Below, piece by piece: positions 16,819-25,740 of a stretch of DNA of 64,000 nucleotides. The stretch is taken from positions 124,001-188,000 of the forward strand of contig VGZT01000001.1 in the NCBI GenBank assembly GCA_016872495.1. Direction: 5' to 3'. The translations under genes were made by a program, and so were the position numbers. The notes below the pieces were generated by a model that was not told where the DNA came from, ran no database searches, and was given only the letters and a program-made list of their open reading frames with translations. Within the stretch, counting starts at the first letter, position 1, and every line of letters starts with the position of its first letter. The stretch is from SAR202 cluster bacterium. GTDB taxonomy: Bacteria; Chloroflexota; Dehalococcoidia; Lucifugimonadales; Lucifugimonadaceae.

Positions 16819-17136
16819 TCAGCGCCTGAACTTCGCCCGGCTAACTTCGCAGTGCCTGGGCACCGCAAGGCGCCCCTGGAACTCGACCCCGTCCCTGGCC
16901 AGGGCAGGGTGCCGGTCGGGTTCGAGTTCGAGGTACTGGTTTTCCTGCCTGAACTGGGCCGTGGCGTTCGAACAAACGGGCCTCCCGGGCGGCTGCGACA
17001 CGGCCTGGAGCCGGCTGGCAAGACCTTGGTCGCAGCCAGTGGATTTCGCCCGCCCGGTCATGTCCTTGAACACGTTGAAGTCACCGGTACGGGCGACGCA
17101 GCTGGCGGATATCGCGCAGGCATCCAGCATGGCCAT
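16819..17136 (-). CDS. Possible small cysteine-containing protein, unrecognised
   Basis: A 105-codon minus-strand frame converging on the HEPN-like gene with 6 bases between stops. Codon third positions are strongly GC-rich and the composition is protein-like, unlike the overlapping plus-strand frames, which read as antisense. Five cysteines (two near the N-terminus, one near residue 35, two in the C-terminal half) and no hydrophobic helix. The same frame stays protein-like for ~19 codons upstream of the ATG (PGDILDISIGS), then meets a TGA at about 17193, so the true start or integrity is uncertain. I do not recognise a family. Confidence 0.4.
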   Translation of the reverse strand: MAMLDACAISASCVARTGDFNVFKDMTGRAKSTGCDQGLASRLQAVSQPPGRPVCSNATAQFRQENQYLELEPDRHPALARDGVEFQGRLAVPRHCEVSRAKFRR

Positions 17137-17329
17137 GCTGCCGATCGAGATGTCGAGGATGTCGCCCGGTTCCCGCCCCGCCGCTGCCTCGGATCAGCTC
17201 GCCTCCGTCACGGGCGCGCCGCACCGATACCGGGAGGCGGTTGAAAAAAGAACCAGGTGGGCCAAGGGCCTCTCAGTGCGTCGGGCGCAGGCCGGTCCCC
17301 CGGTCCGGGATCGCCGAGGTGGTCCGGCG
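17137..17329. other. Intergenic region downstream of mdh
   Basis: No convincing gene. On the minus strand downstream of mdh there is a short GGCC-CTT-GGCC inverted repeat and, 11 bases further, a run of six T (about 17245-17250), a weak terminator candidate. The 5' extension of the small minus-strand frame occupies 17137-17193. Confidence 0.4.
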
Positions 17330-18265
17330 TCAGGCGGGTTGCTTCCCCATGATCGCGATCAGCTCGCGCACCGCTGCGGCCGACTTCTTCAAGGCTGCGT
17401 CTTCCTGCGGTGTCAACTTGACCTGGATCACTGATTCCACGCCGCCGGCGCCCAGCTTCACGGGGACGCCAACGTACAGCCCGTTGATCCCGTACTCACC
17501 CTCAAGCAGCGCAGCGCAGGGGAGCACGGCCTTGCGATCGAATATCACGGCCTCGACCATCTGCTCGACCGCTGCCGAGGGCGCGTAGTACGCGCTGCCG
17601 GTCTTCAAAAGGCCCACGATCTCGGCGCCGCCATTCTGGGTGCGCTTGACGATCTCATCCAGCCTGGGCGCGGGGATGAGCTCAGAGACCGGAACGCCGC
17701 CTGCTGTCGTGCTGCCGATCAGGGGAACCATCGAGTCGCCGTGGCCTCCAAGCACGTATGCCTGGACGTTGGTGATCGACATTTTCAGTTCCTGCGCCAG
17801 GAAGGTGCGAAACCGCGCCGTGTCGAGGATGCCGGCCATGCCGACCACCCGCTGCTTCGGGAATCCGCTGACGCGGTAGGCGTGCTGGACCATGGCGTCC
17901 AGCGGATTCGACACCACGATCAGGACCGACTTCGGGGACCGGGTTGCAACCTGCGAAGTGACCTCGCCAACGATCTTCATGTTGGTCATCAGGAGGTCGT
18001 CCCGGCTCATGCCGGGCTTGCGAGCGATACCGGCCGTGATCACCACCACGTCGGAGTTGGCGGTGGACTCATAGCTATTCGCGCCAGTTACGCTGGCGTC
18101 CGACCCGGTGATCGGGCCTGCCTGCAGCATGTCCAGGGCCTTGCCCTGCGGCATACCCTCCACGACGTCCACCAGCACGACGTCGGCGTAGCCCTTGTCG
18201 ACGATCCGCTGCGCAGTCGTCGCACCAACGTTGCCCGCGCCTACTACCGTAACCTTCTTCCGCAA
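17330..18265 (-). CDS. mdh: Malate dehydrogenase
   Basis: NAD-dependent interconversion of malate and oxaloacetate in the TCA cycle. LDH-like MDH family: N-terminal [15 protein letters not shown] (NAD site), [17 protein letters not shown] with the substrate arginine, [25 protein letters not shown] and the active-site histidine in [13 protein letters not shown] choose the TTG at 18265 because AGGAAGG lies ~9 bases upstream; a GTG at 18289 would add eight residues. ~311 residues. It is the last gene of the pccB-icd-mdh series; the 71-base gap to icd contains no obvious separate promoter. Confidence 0.95.
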   Translation of the reverse strand: MRKKVTVVGAGNVGATTAQRIVDKGYADVVLVDVVEGMPQGKALDMLQAGPITGSDASVTGANSYESTANSDVVVITAGIARKPGMSRDDLLMTNMKIVGEVTSQVATRSPKSVLIVVSNPLDAMVQHAYRVSGFPKQRVVGMAGILDTARFRTFLAQELKMSITNVQAYVLGGHGDSMVPLIGSTTAGGVPVSELIPAPRLDEIVKRTQNGGAEIVGLLKTGSAYYAPSAAVEQMVEAVIFDRKAVLPCAALLEGEYGINGLYVGVPVKLGAGGVESVIQVKLTPQEDAALKKSAAAVRELIAIMGKQPA

Positions 18266-18336
18266 TCCCGTATCCCTTCCTCGCACCACGGGCTACCGTC
18301 AGGCCGTGGGCACCCTTCGCACCCCCGGGGGGAGCG

Positions 18337-19551
18337 TTACTTCTTGGCCGAATCCTTAGCGACGAAAGCCTGCCACCGCTCCTTGAGCCGCGGGTCACGC
18401 ACGGTCTCCGTCACGTACTTGCCGAACTGCTCGCCGGTAGCGCCGGTGTCCCGGCCCGTGAGCTTGACCTTCCGTTCGTACTGCCCGCAGATCTCCAGGG
18501 CCTTGTCGACCCGGTCGCCCAGTTCGGCGAATCCGATGTGGGACAGCAGCATTGCGACCGCCTTCAACATGGAGCTCGGATCGGCGTACTGGGCCCGACC
18601 TTCCTGGACCATGCGCGGGGCCGAGCCATGGATCGCTTCGAACATGGCGAACCGCTTGCCGATGTTGGCGCTGCCTGCGGTGCCGACGCCGCCCTGGATC
18701 TCGGCCGCCTCGTCGGTGAGGATGTCGCCGTACAGGTTGGGCAGCGCGAACACCTGGAAGTCGGCCCTGCGGGCCCGGTCGAGCAGCTTGGCGGTCATGA
18801 TGTCGATGTACCAGCCGTCCCAGCTGATGCCGGGGTACCGCTCGGCAACCTTGGCCGCCACTTCCAGGAACTTCCCGTCGGTCTTCTTCACGATGTTTGC
18901 CTTGGTGACGATGGTCACCCGGGTCTTACCGGTCTTCTTCGCGTGGGCGAATGCCGCATCGATGATCCGCTCCGAGCCGGGTGTCGTGATCAGCCGGAAG
19001 TCGATCGCGATATCGGGCGTGACATCGATGCCCTGGCTGCCAAGCGCATACAGGTCCTCGGTGTTTTCCCTGAAGAAGGTCCAGTCGATGCCTTCGGACG
19101 GCACGCGTACCGGGCGCACGTTGGCGAACAGGTCCAGTTCCTTGCGCATCGACACATTTGCCGATTCCAGGTTCGGCCATGGGCCGCCCGCCTCAGGGGT
19201 GGTGGTCGGCCCCTTCAACGTGACGTGGCACTTGCGGATTTCCGCAAGCACGTCGTCGGGAATCGACTTCATGTGCTTGGCACGGTTCTCGATCGTCAGG
19301 CCATCGATCTGGCGGATCACGACCTTGCCCGACTTGATCTCCGCCGCCAGCAGGTCCTTCAGGACGTTCTCTGCGACCCTGGTGATGGCGGGGCCGATCC
19401 CATCACCGCCCAGCGTGCCGATGACGATCGGCTTGACCTGGCCGTAATCGATCCAGCCGCCCTCGCGCTTCATGCGCTCGATGCGCTCCAACTGGGGGAC
19501 GAGGATCTTCCCGAAGTGTTCCCTGGCCCGTTCAAGAGCTGCCTGACTCAT
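18337..19551 (-). CDS. icd: Isocitrate dehydrogenase
   Basis: Oxidative decarboxylation of isocitrate to 2-oxoglutarate. A 404-residue member of the isocitrate/isopropylmalate dehydrogenase family: IGTLGGDGIGPAI at the N-terminus, ENTEDLYA, metal-binding aspartates in NLYGDILTDEAAEIQGGVG (~280-298) and the nucleotide loop EAIHGSAPRM. A ~40-residue N-terminal lead precedes the GDGIGP motif. NAD or NADP preference cannot be settled by eye. Sits between pccB and mdh on the same strand, a TCA-cycle pair. Confidence 0.9.
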   Translation of the reverse strand: MSQAALERAREHFGKILVPQLERIERMKREGGWIDYGQVKPIVIGTLGGDGIGPAITRVAENVLKDLLAAEIKSGKVVIRQIDGLTIENRAKHMKSIPDDVLAEIRKCHVTLKGPTTTPEAGGPWPNLESANVSMRKELDLFANVRPVRVPSEGIDWTFFRENTEDLYALGSQGIDVTPDIAIDFRLITTPGSERIIDAAFAHAKKTGKTRVTIVTKANIVKKTDGKFLEVAAKVAERYPGISWDGWYIDIMTAKLLDRARRADFQVFALPNLYGDILTDEAAEIQGGVGTAGSANIGKRFAMFEAIHGSAPRMVQEGRAQYADPSSMLKAVAMLLSHIGFAELGDRVDKALEICGQYERKVKLTGRDTGATGEQFGKYVTETVRDPRLKERWQAFVAKDSAKK

Positions 19552-19633
19552 CTATCCCTCACCTGCGACTGCCCATGCTGCCGCCACTCGCGCGCCTCGT
19601 CGATTGTCGTCCGGCTCCCCGGCACTACCGCCC

Positions 19634-21082
19634 CTAGAGCGGGATGTTTCCGTGCTTCTTGGGCGGTACCGAATCGACCTTGGATTCGAGCATTCGGAGC
19701 GCCCTGACCACGTGCAGGCGAGTTTCCGCGGGATCTATCACGTCGTCGATGAACCCGCGCTGCGCCGCAATGTACGGATTGGCGAACTTCTCCCGGTACT
19801 CGCCGATGAGCTCGATCCGGCGCCCGGCCTGGTCGGCCGCTTCTGAGATCTCGGTGCGGTGAATGATGTTTACGGCGCCGTCCGGCCCCATGACCGCGAT
19901 TTCCGCGCTCGGCCAGGCCAGGTTCACGTCACCGCGCAGGTGCTTGCTGCCCATCACGATATAGGCCCCACCGTACGCCTTGCGCGTGATGACGGTCACC
20001 TTCGGGACGGTGGCCTCGGCATAGGCATAAATCAGCTTGGCGCCATGACGGATGATTCCGCCAAACTCCTGGGCGGTCCCGGGCATGAAGCCGGGCACGT
20101 CGACCAGGGTCACGATCGGGACGTTGAAGGCATCGCAGAAGCGGACGAACCTGGCCGCCTTGTCCGACGCATCGATATCGAGCACCCCGGCCAGGTGTGC
20201 GGGCTGCTGTCCGACGATGCCCACCGTCTTGCCGTCCATGCGGGCGAACCCGCAGATGATGTTCGGGGCAAAGCGCTCATGTACCGGGAGCACCGAACCA
20301 TCGTCCACGATCAGCCGGATGACGTCGTACATGTCGTACGCCCGCGATGGGTCATCGGGCACGACGCTCGTGAGCGCTTCATCCCGCCGCTCGGGATCGT
20401 CGTCCGACGGTGCCACCGGGGGCGACTCGGTATTGTTCGACGGAAGGTAGGACAGGAGCGCACGCACGTGCTCGTAGCACGACTTTTCATCCGGGGACAG
20501 GAAGTGGGCCACCCCGCTGCGCGCAGCATGCATGCCGGCGCCGCCCAGCTCCTCAAGCGACACCTGCTCGCCCGTGACGGCCTTAACGACGTCGGGTCCC
20601 GTGATGTACATCTGGCCGACCTTGTCGACCATGAAGATGAAGTCGGTGATGGCGGGCGAGTAGACGGCGCCCCCGGCCGCAGGCCCGGCCACGATCGTTA
20701 TCTGGGGAACTACGCCGGACGCGAGCACGTTGCGCTTGAAGATCTCCCCGTATCCGGCAAGCGATAGCACGCCTTCCTGGATGCGGGCGCCACCGGAGTC
20801 GTTGATGCCCACGATCGGCGCCCCGGTCTTCACCGCGTGGTCCATGATCTTGCAGATCTTCAGGGAAGCGGCTTCGGAGAGCGAACCGCCCAGGACCGTG
20901 AAGTCCTGCGCATAGGCGAAGACCCGGCGGCCATCGACGGTCCCGTGGCCGGTCACCACCGAGTCGCCCTCGAACCGCTGCTGGTCAAGGCCAAAGTCCG
21001 ACGAGCGATGCGTTACGAAGGAATCGATCTCGGTGAAGGACCCGGCGTCAAATAAGGCGTCCAGGCGCTCCCGGGCGACCAT
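19634..21082 (-). CDS. pccB: Acyl-CoA carboxylase carboxyltransferase (beta) subunit, propionyl-CoA type
   Basis: Transfers CO2 from carboxybiotin to propionyl- or acetyl-CoA. Crotonase-like carboxyltransferase with GGSLSEAASLKICKIMDHA, NDSGGARIQEGV, GPAAGGAVYSPA (oxyanion region) and VDVPGFMPG in the second half. From the first ATG it has 482 residues. The frame upstream of that ATG is still clearly homologous (AALAARRRAAQAGGG, then RRRGKMVARERLDAL), yet contains no ATG, GTG or TTG before a TAA at about 21312. The CTG at 21157 behind AGGCGGG is a plausible real start. No biotin carboxylase or biotin-carrier gene is nearby. Confidence 0.92.
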   Translation of the reverse strand: MVARERLDALFDAGSFTEIDSFVTHRSSDFGLDQQRFEGDSVVTGHGTVDGRRVFAYAQDFTVLGGSLSEAASLKICKIMDHAVKTGAPIVGINDSGGARIQEGVLSLAGYGEIFKRNVLASGVVPQITIVAGPAAGGAVYSPAITDFIFMVDKVGQMYITGPDVVKAVTGEQVSLEELGGAGMHAARSGVAHFLSPDEKSCYEHVRALLSYLPSNNTESPPVAPSDDDPERRDEALTSVVPDDPSRAYDMYDVIRLIVDDGSVLPVHERFAPNIICGFARMDGKTVGIVGQQPAHLAGVLDIDASDKAARFVRFCDAFNVPIVTLVDVPGFMPGTAQEFGGIIRHGAKLIYAYAEATVPKVTVITRKAYGGAYIVMGSKHLRGDVNLAWPSAEIAVMGPDGAVNIIHRTEISEAADQAGRRIELIGEYREKFANPYIAAQRGFIDDVIDPAETRLHVVRALRMLESKVDSVPPKKHGNIPL

Positions 21083-21436
21083 CTTGCCGCGCCGGCGCTG
21101 TCCTTCGACGCGCTCGGGGCCTCCGCCGGCCTGCGCAGCGCGCCGGCGTGCGGCCAGCGCGGCCCGCCTGGTGGCGGCAGCGGAATCGGTCCTACCATCG
21201 ACTGGTCTGGTTGCGATGATCGAAGCCTTTCGGAGAGCGAAATCGAGGAGCCAGTCCGGCGGGCCCGCCCCGCTTGCGAACGAGTTGCTCCAGAACCGGC
21301 CAATCGTACCTTACCACCCGTACCACGACAAGGAGAACCAAAGCTGTGCCATGCGGGTGGCAGGCAGCTGGCGCGGTGCTAGTATCGAGACCTCTGCAAG
21401 TGGTGTTCAGTCAAGTCAGCGAGCGAGCATTCCCGG
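21083..21436. other. Gap between divergent pccB and folP, including probable pccB 5' extension
   Basis: The minus strand from 21083 to about 21157 very likely encodes the N-terminal helix of PccB. On the plus strand TAGTAT at 21380-21385 is a passable -10 box for folP, without a good -35. Nothing else recognisable. Confidence 0.4.
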
Positions 21437-22324
21437 ATGAGCTCTTCATTGGTCCCGGTCGCGCATGCGGCCAGGCTCCGGTTTCCTTCGATGACCATAG
21501 GCGGCGCCAGCTTCCCCTGGGGCGCCCGCACCTACGTGATGGCCGTAATCAACGTGACGCCGGACTCTTTCTCGGGGGACGGATTCGGCGGTGACCTGGC
21601 GGCGGCGGTGGACCAGGCTCTGAGGTTCCAGGACGAAGGGGCAGACCTGATCGACGTGGGAGGCGAATCCACCAGGCCACCCAGCGTCTACCACGGCGCG
21701 ACCCCGGTGACGGCCGAGGAAGAGATATCGCGGGTCATGCCGGTGATCGAAGCCCTGGCCGGCAAATTGAACGTTCCGATAAGCATCGACACCCGTAAGG
21801 CGGTCGTCGCGAGGCGCGCCGTGGCGGCTGGCGCGGCGCTGGTCAACGACGTCTCTACGCTTGGCGACCCCGAGATGGCGCCGGCGGTGGCCGCGCTCGG
21901 CGTCCCGATCGTGATCAGTCACACGAGGTCGAAAGCCGAATACCGCGCTGTTGTCACGGAGGTCATCGAAGATCTTCGGGAAGCGACTGACCGGGGGGTG
22001 GCAGAGGGCATCGACCCGGCCGGGATCATCGTCGACCCGGGAATCGGCTTCGGGAAGACGGTGCAGCACAACCTCGAGATGTTGCGAGGCGTGGACCGGC
22101 TGCAGGTCCTCGGATTCCCGATCCTGATCGGCACGTCGAGGAAGTCGTCGATTGGCACGATCCTCGACCTTCCGCCCAACGACAGGGTCGAAGGGACCGC
22201 TGCGACCGTCGCCCTGGCGATTCAACGGGGTGTTTCCATCGTGCGCGTGCACGATGTCAAGGCCATGGTCCGCGTTGCCAGGATGTCGGACGCCGTAGTG
22301 CGTGGATGGCCCCGCCAGGCATGA
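21437..22324 (+). CDS. folP: Dihydropteroate synthase
   Basis: Joins p-aminobenzoate to dihydropterin pyrophosphate in folate synthesis. TIM-barrel with signatures VMAVINVTPDSFSGDG (residues ~35-50), ADLIDVGGESTRPP, PISIDTRKAVV, VNDVSTLGD, DPGIGFGKTVQHN and the C-terminal GTSRKSSIG and RVHDVK. The usual 'MHxxG' stretch reads VISHTRSKAEY, a deviation. The ATG at 21437 gives 295 residues; an internal ATG at 21491 would also retain the core. Its 3' end overlaps the possible upstream start of folK, so the two are coupled. Confidence 0.94.
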   Translation: MSSSLVPVAHAARLRFPSMTIGGASFPWGARTYVMAVINVTPDSFSGDGFGGDLAAAVDQALRFQDEGADLIDVGGESTRPPSVYHGATPVTAEEEISRVMPVIEALAGKLNVPISIDTRKAVVARRAVAAGAALVNDVSTLGDPEMAPAVAALGVPIVISHTRSKAEYRAVVTEVIEDLREATDRGVAEGIDPAGIIVDPGIGFGKTVQHNLEMLRGVDRLQVLGFPILIGTSRKSSIGTILDLPPNDRVEGTAATVALAIQRGVSIVRVHDVKAMVRVARMSDAVVRGWPRQA

Positions 22325-22328
22325 TCGA

Positions 22329-22829
22329 ATGACAATCGACCGGGAAAAGAACGTGTTCATCGGACTTGGTTCAAACCTCGGGGATCGCGCCGGGAAGCTT
22401 TCGGCGGCCCGCGCGGAGCTCGAGAAGCTGGCCGGCGGCATCCGATGCTCGTCTGTTTACGAGACGGCCCCCTGGCAGGTCGGCACCCAGCCCAGGTACC
22501 TCAACCAGGTCTGCCAGATCGAGACCGAGCTGGCGCCGGAGCGGCTGATGGCAAAGCTGCTCCAGATAGAGAAGCGACTGGGTCGCAAGCGGCGGCTGTT
22601 CCGCGGCGAGCCGCGCCTGATCGACATCGACCTCCTCATCTACGGCGATCGCGTCATCGATGCCAGGAGCGTGCGGGTGCCGCATCCGAGGATGGCCGAC
22701 CGCGCGTTCGTGCTGGCGCCGCTTGCCGAGCTTGCGCCCGGGCTGGTTCACCCGGTCCTGGGCCGGACCGTGTCGGAGCTGCTGCGCGCGGCCGATGCGA
22801 AGGGCGTCGAGAAGTACGCCGCGACCTGA
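22329..22829 (+). CDS. folK: 2-amino-4-hydroxy-6-hydroxymethyldihydropteridine pyrophosphokinase
   Basis: Pyrophosphorylates hydroxymethyl-dihydropterin, providing the substrate of FolP next door. Hallmarks: FIGLGSNLGDRAGKL at the N-terminus, YETAPW, LLQIEKRLGRKR and the metal-binding RLIDIDLLIYGD, then VPHPRMADRAFVLAPL. The ATG at 22329, four bases after the folP stop, gives 166 residues, normal for HPPK; an in-frame ATG at 22302 inside folP would add nine unconserved residues. Confidence 0.94.
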   Translation: MTIDREKNVFIGLGSNLGDRAGKLSAARAELEKLAGGIRCSSVYETAPWQVGTQPRYLNQVCQIETELAPERLMAKLLQIEKRLGRKRRLFRGEPRLIDIDLLIYGDRVIDARSVRVPHPRMADRAFVLAPLAELAPGLVHPVLGRTVSELLRAADAKGVEKYAAT

Positions 22830-22836
22830 GCTCCCG

Positions 22837-23322
22837 CTAAGAGGCGCGCAGGTTGGCCTGGAAGATCGCCGTCAGCAGGTCGGCCAGGAAGAAGACGATC
22901 AGTCCCAGCGCGACGATCGCGTTGTAGCCCAGCAACCACGACAGCTTGCCGGCTATCCCGGTGCGCGGCCCGGAACCGGGCGGCGACTTCCGCAGCACCC
23001 AGACCAGGTAGAACATCCCGAGGGCGAGCGCTATCTTGACTGCCAGGACGCTCACATATACGGCGTCGGCCCTGTGGGACGTCAGACGGTCCAGCGTCAG
23101 GAGAATCCCGCTGATCAGGATGGTGATGACCGCGATATCCACGATCTCGCGGTAGACCGCGGTGATCGGTCCGATAACGCGTTGCATCGCCTCCGGGTCG
23201 ATCCTCGACGCGGGACGGAGAACCAGCGCGAAGACGATGCTGCCGCCTACCCAGGCGGTCGCCGCAATGCCATGCACCCATGCGACGACCGCAAAGAAGA
23301 GGTCGCCACCACCCAGATTCAC
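22837..23322 (-). CDS. CopD-like four-helix membrane protein
   Basis: 161 residues with four hydrophobic segments (about 8-35, 60-80, 90-110 and 130-155) and a conserved-looking first helix containing WVHGIAATAWVGGSIVFALV followed by RP, typical of the CopD/DUF2269-like group of putative copper-handling or haem membrane proteins. Histidine 17 lies in the first helix. Function in this group is poorly defined; copper transport is not demonstrated by anything here. It converges on folK with 7 bases between stops and lies downstream of glyS on the same strand. Confidence 0.65.
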   Translation of the reverse strand: MNLGGGDLFFAVVAWVHGIAATAWVGGSIVFALVLRPASRIDPEAMQRVIGPITAVYREIVDIAVITILISGILLTLDRLTSHRADAVYVSVLAVKIALALGMFYLVWVLRKSPPGSGPRTGIAGKLSWLLGYNAIVALGLIVFFLADLLTAIFQANLRAS

Positions 23323-23385
23323 GTGCTCTCCCTCAGCGCGCTGGAGCGGCGCCGCAGCGTGGGCACGCCGCCTCTCGGACGGGCA

Positions 23386-24726
23386 TCAAGAGGCACTTCG
23401 CCTTCGGATTTCATCGAGGCGGTCGCGTAACGCCGCGACCAGTCCTTCGATTGGTACCCGCACCTGTTCCATCGTGTCGCGATCCCTGATCGTGACCGCC
23501 TGGTCTTTCTCGACCGTGTCGAAGTCAACGGTCACGCACAGGGGTGTTCCAATCTCATCCTGGCGGCGGTATCTGCGCCCGATGCTCTGGGTGTCGTCGA
23601 ACTGGCTGTTGAAATTGGGCCTGACCAGCTCATGTACGCGCCTGGCGGTCGGCAGCAGGCGGTCGTTGCGGCTGAGCGGCAGGATGGCGACAGCGATCGG
23701 TGCGATGTCGGGGTGCAGCCGGAGCAGGACCCTCGACTCCTTCTCACCGGGCTCTTCGTCGTAGGCGTCAGCAAGCATGGCAAGCATGGTTCGATCGGCG
23801 CCCATCGCCGGTTCGATCACATACGGCAGGTACTTTTCCTTCTTCTCTTCGTCGAAGTACTGCAGGTCCTTGCCGCTGTGCTTCGAATGGTTGGCCAGGT
23901 CGTAGTCGGTCCGGTTGTTGATCGTCTCCAGCTCGGACCAGCCGAAAGAGAACCGGTATTCGACATCGGCCGCCGCCCGTGCGTAGTGAGGCCGCTCGTT
24001 GTCGGCATGCACACGCGTCCTGAGGTTGTCGGCGCGGATCCCGAAGCGCTTGAAGAAGCCGAGACTGAAATCAATCCAGTGCTCGAACCAGGTGTCGGCC
24101 TGGTCCGGCTGACAGAAGTACTCCATCTCCATCTGCTCGAACTCGCGCGTGCGGAAGATGAAATTCCCCGGCGTGATCTCGTTCCTGAACGATTTGCCGA
24201 TCTGGGCGATCCCGAACGGCAGCTTTCGGCGTGTCGTGCCCTGGACGTTCTCGTAGTTGACGAAGATCCCCTGCGCCGTCTCGGGGCGGAGGTAGATGCG
24301 TGCGGCGTCATCTTCGACCGGCCCCATGAAGGTCTTGAACATCAGGTTGAACTGCCGGGGCTCGCCGAGCGTTCCGCCGCATTCGGGGCAGACCTTGCCG
24401 TGGACATGATCGGCACGATATCGCCGGTGGCACTTGTCGCACTCGACGAGAGGGTCGGTGAATCCCGCGACGTGCCCGCTGGCCACCCAGACGCGCGGGT
24501 CCATCAGGATCGCAGCGTCGAGGCCCACGATGTCGTCGCGCTCACGGACCATGGCTCGCCACCAGGCGTCTTTGACATTGCGCTTCATCTCGACCCCCAG
24601 CGGGCCGTAGTCCCAGACGCTGCCCAGCCCCCCGTAGATTTCGGAGCTCTGGAATACGAATCCCCGGCGCTTGGCCAGGGAGACGATCGTTTCAAGTTCG
24701 ACGGGTTTGGTAAGGGCTCGCGGCAA
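23386..24726 (-). CDS. glyS: Glycyl-tRNA synthetase (alpha2 type)
   Basis: Charges tRNA-Gly. Single-chain class II synthetase of the dimeric (Thermus/eukaryote-like) type, not the alpha2beta2 type. [14 protein letters not shown] near the N-terminus, a zinc ribbon CDKCHRRY...CPECGG at about residues 100-125, motif 2 [20 protein letters not shown] and motif 3-like [14 protein letters not shown], then an anticodon-binding domain ([11 protein letters not shown]). The TTG at 24726 is preferred: AGGAG lies 8 bases upstream, giving 446 residues. A tRNA-Gly gene occurs later in the window at 35194. Confidence 0.95.
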   Translation of the reverse strand: MPRALTKPVELETIVSLAKRRGFVFQSSEIYGGLGSVWDYGPLGVEMKRNVKDAWWRAMVRERDDIVGLDAAILMDPRVWVASGHVAGFTDPLVECDKCHRRYRADHVHGKVCPECGGTLGEPRQFNLMFKTFMGPVEDDAARIYLRPETAQGIFVNYENVQGTTRRKLPFGIAQIGKSFRNEITPGNFIFRTREFEQMEMEYFCQPDQADTWFEHWIDFSLGFFKRFGIRADNLRTRVHADNERPHYARAAADVEYRFSFGWSELETINNRTDYDLANHSKHSGKDLQYFDEEKKEKYLPYVIEPAMGADRTMLAMLADAYDEEPGEKESRVLLRLHPDIAPIAVAILPLSRNDRLLPTARRVHELVRPNFNSQFDDTQSIGRRYRRQDEIGTPLCVTVDFDTVEKDQAVTIRDRDTMEQVRVPIEGLVAALRDRLDEIRRRSAS

Positions 24727-24890
24727 GTGGTCGCTCCTGGTTCCCGCCGGGCAGGCGGGCGCCAAATCTGAATTCGCTCCAGCTGGTCAGTGTACAGGGG
24801 ACCCCTCGGTTTCATGCTGGCAAGGCGACTCGTCCGAGGGCGGGCGTGCATAATGTGCGCCGCGCACGAGAAACCTCGGAAGGAACGGTG

Positions 24891-25724
24891 GTGAAGATGC
24901 GAGACCAGCTAGCCGGCAAGACGGCCATCATCACGGGTGCAGGCCGCGGCATCGGCCGCGGCATTGCGACGGTCCTGGCACAACGGGGCGCCACGGTGGT
25001 CGTCTGCGACCTCAACGCGAAGTCGGCACAGACCGTCGTGAGCGAGATCAATTCGGCGGGTGGTCGTGCGCTCGCGCTGGAGGCCGACGTGACCGAGCAG
25101 GCCTCTATGAACGCCGCGGTGGCGGGCGCCCTCAAGAGTATCGGACGGATCGATATTTGCGTGCCGAACGCTGGCGTGATCGGGGCAAGTGGGTACACCG
25201 AGCGGGCGCACTACTCGGAGGACGACTGGGACCGCACCTTCGAGGTGAATGTGAAGGGGATCGCTCACACCGTCGAGGCGGTCACGCCGCACATGAAGGA
25301 ACGCAAGGCGGGGAAGATCGTCATCATCGCTTCGCACGGTGGGCGGGCGCCGCGCTTCGCGGGGTTCGGGTTGGGGTCGGTCGGGATCCCGTACGCGGTT
25401 TCGAAGGCGGCGGCCATCCAGTACACGCATCACCTGGCCCTGTACCTCGCGACGTCCAACATCAATGTGAACTGCGTGTGCCCGGGAACCCTCTGGACGC
25501 CGATGTGGGAGGCGATCGCGATCAACCGCGTGGCGAACGACCCGGCCAGCAGGGACAAGACCACCAAGGACGTCTTCGACGAATCCGTTCGCCAGCGGAC
25601 GCCGCTGGGGCGGCCGCAGACGCCCGAGGACATCGGGAAAGCGGTAGCCTTCCTGGCGTCAGACGACGCCAACGAGATCACAGGCCAGGCGCTCAACGTG
25701 AACGGTGGCGCCATACTCAACTAG
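24891..25724 (+). CDS. Short-chain dehydrogenase/reductase
   Basis: NAD(P)-dependent oxidoreductase of the classical SDR family; ~277 residues. TGAGRGIGRGIA at the cofactor site, ADVTEQ, PNAG in place of NNAG, and the catalytic Ser/Tyr/Lys set with IPYAVSKAA (Y-x3-K). An insert around residues 195-235 (carveol-dehydrogenase-like, WTPMWEAIAINRVAND) suggests the extended 'mycofactocin/carveol' subgroup, but this is weak. The GTG at 24891 lies 6 bases after GGAAGGA; ATG 24897 is the alternative. It precedes an amidase by 16 bases, so an operon is likely. Confidence 0.88.
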   Translation: MKMRDQLAGKTAIITGAGRGIGRGIATVLAQRGATVVVCDLNAKSAQTVVSEINSAGGRALALEADVTEQASMNAAVAGALKSIGRIDICVPNAGVIGASGYTERAHYSEDDWDRTFEVNVKGIAHTVEAVTPHMKERKAGKIVIIASHGGRAPRFAGFGLGSVGIPYAVSKAAAIQYTHHLALYLATSNINVNCVCPGTLWTPMWEAIAINRVANDPASRDKTTKDVFDESVRQRTPLGRPQTPEDIGKAVAFLASDDANEITGQALNVNGGAILN

Positions 25725-25740
25725 TTGGAGCAACAGGGAC

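Noticed and set aside
17741-19447. 568-codon plus-strand frame over mdh and icd
   Set aside because: Runs antisense to two obvious TCA-cycle genes; Ser/Arg-rich, no ribosome site.
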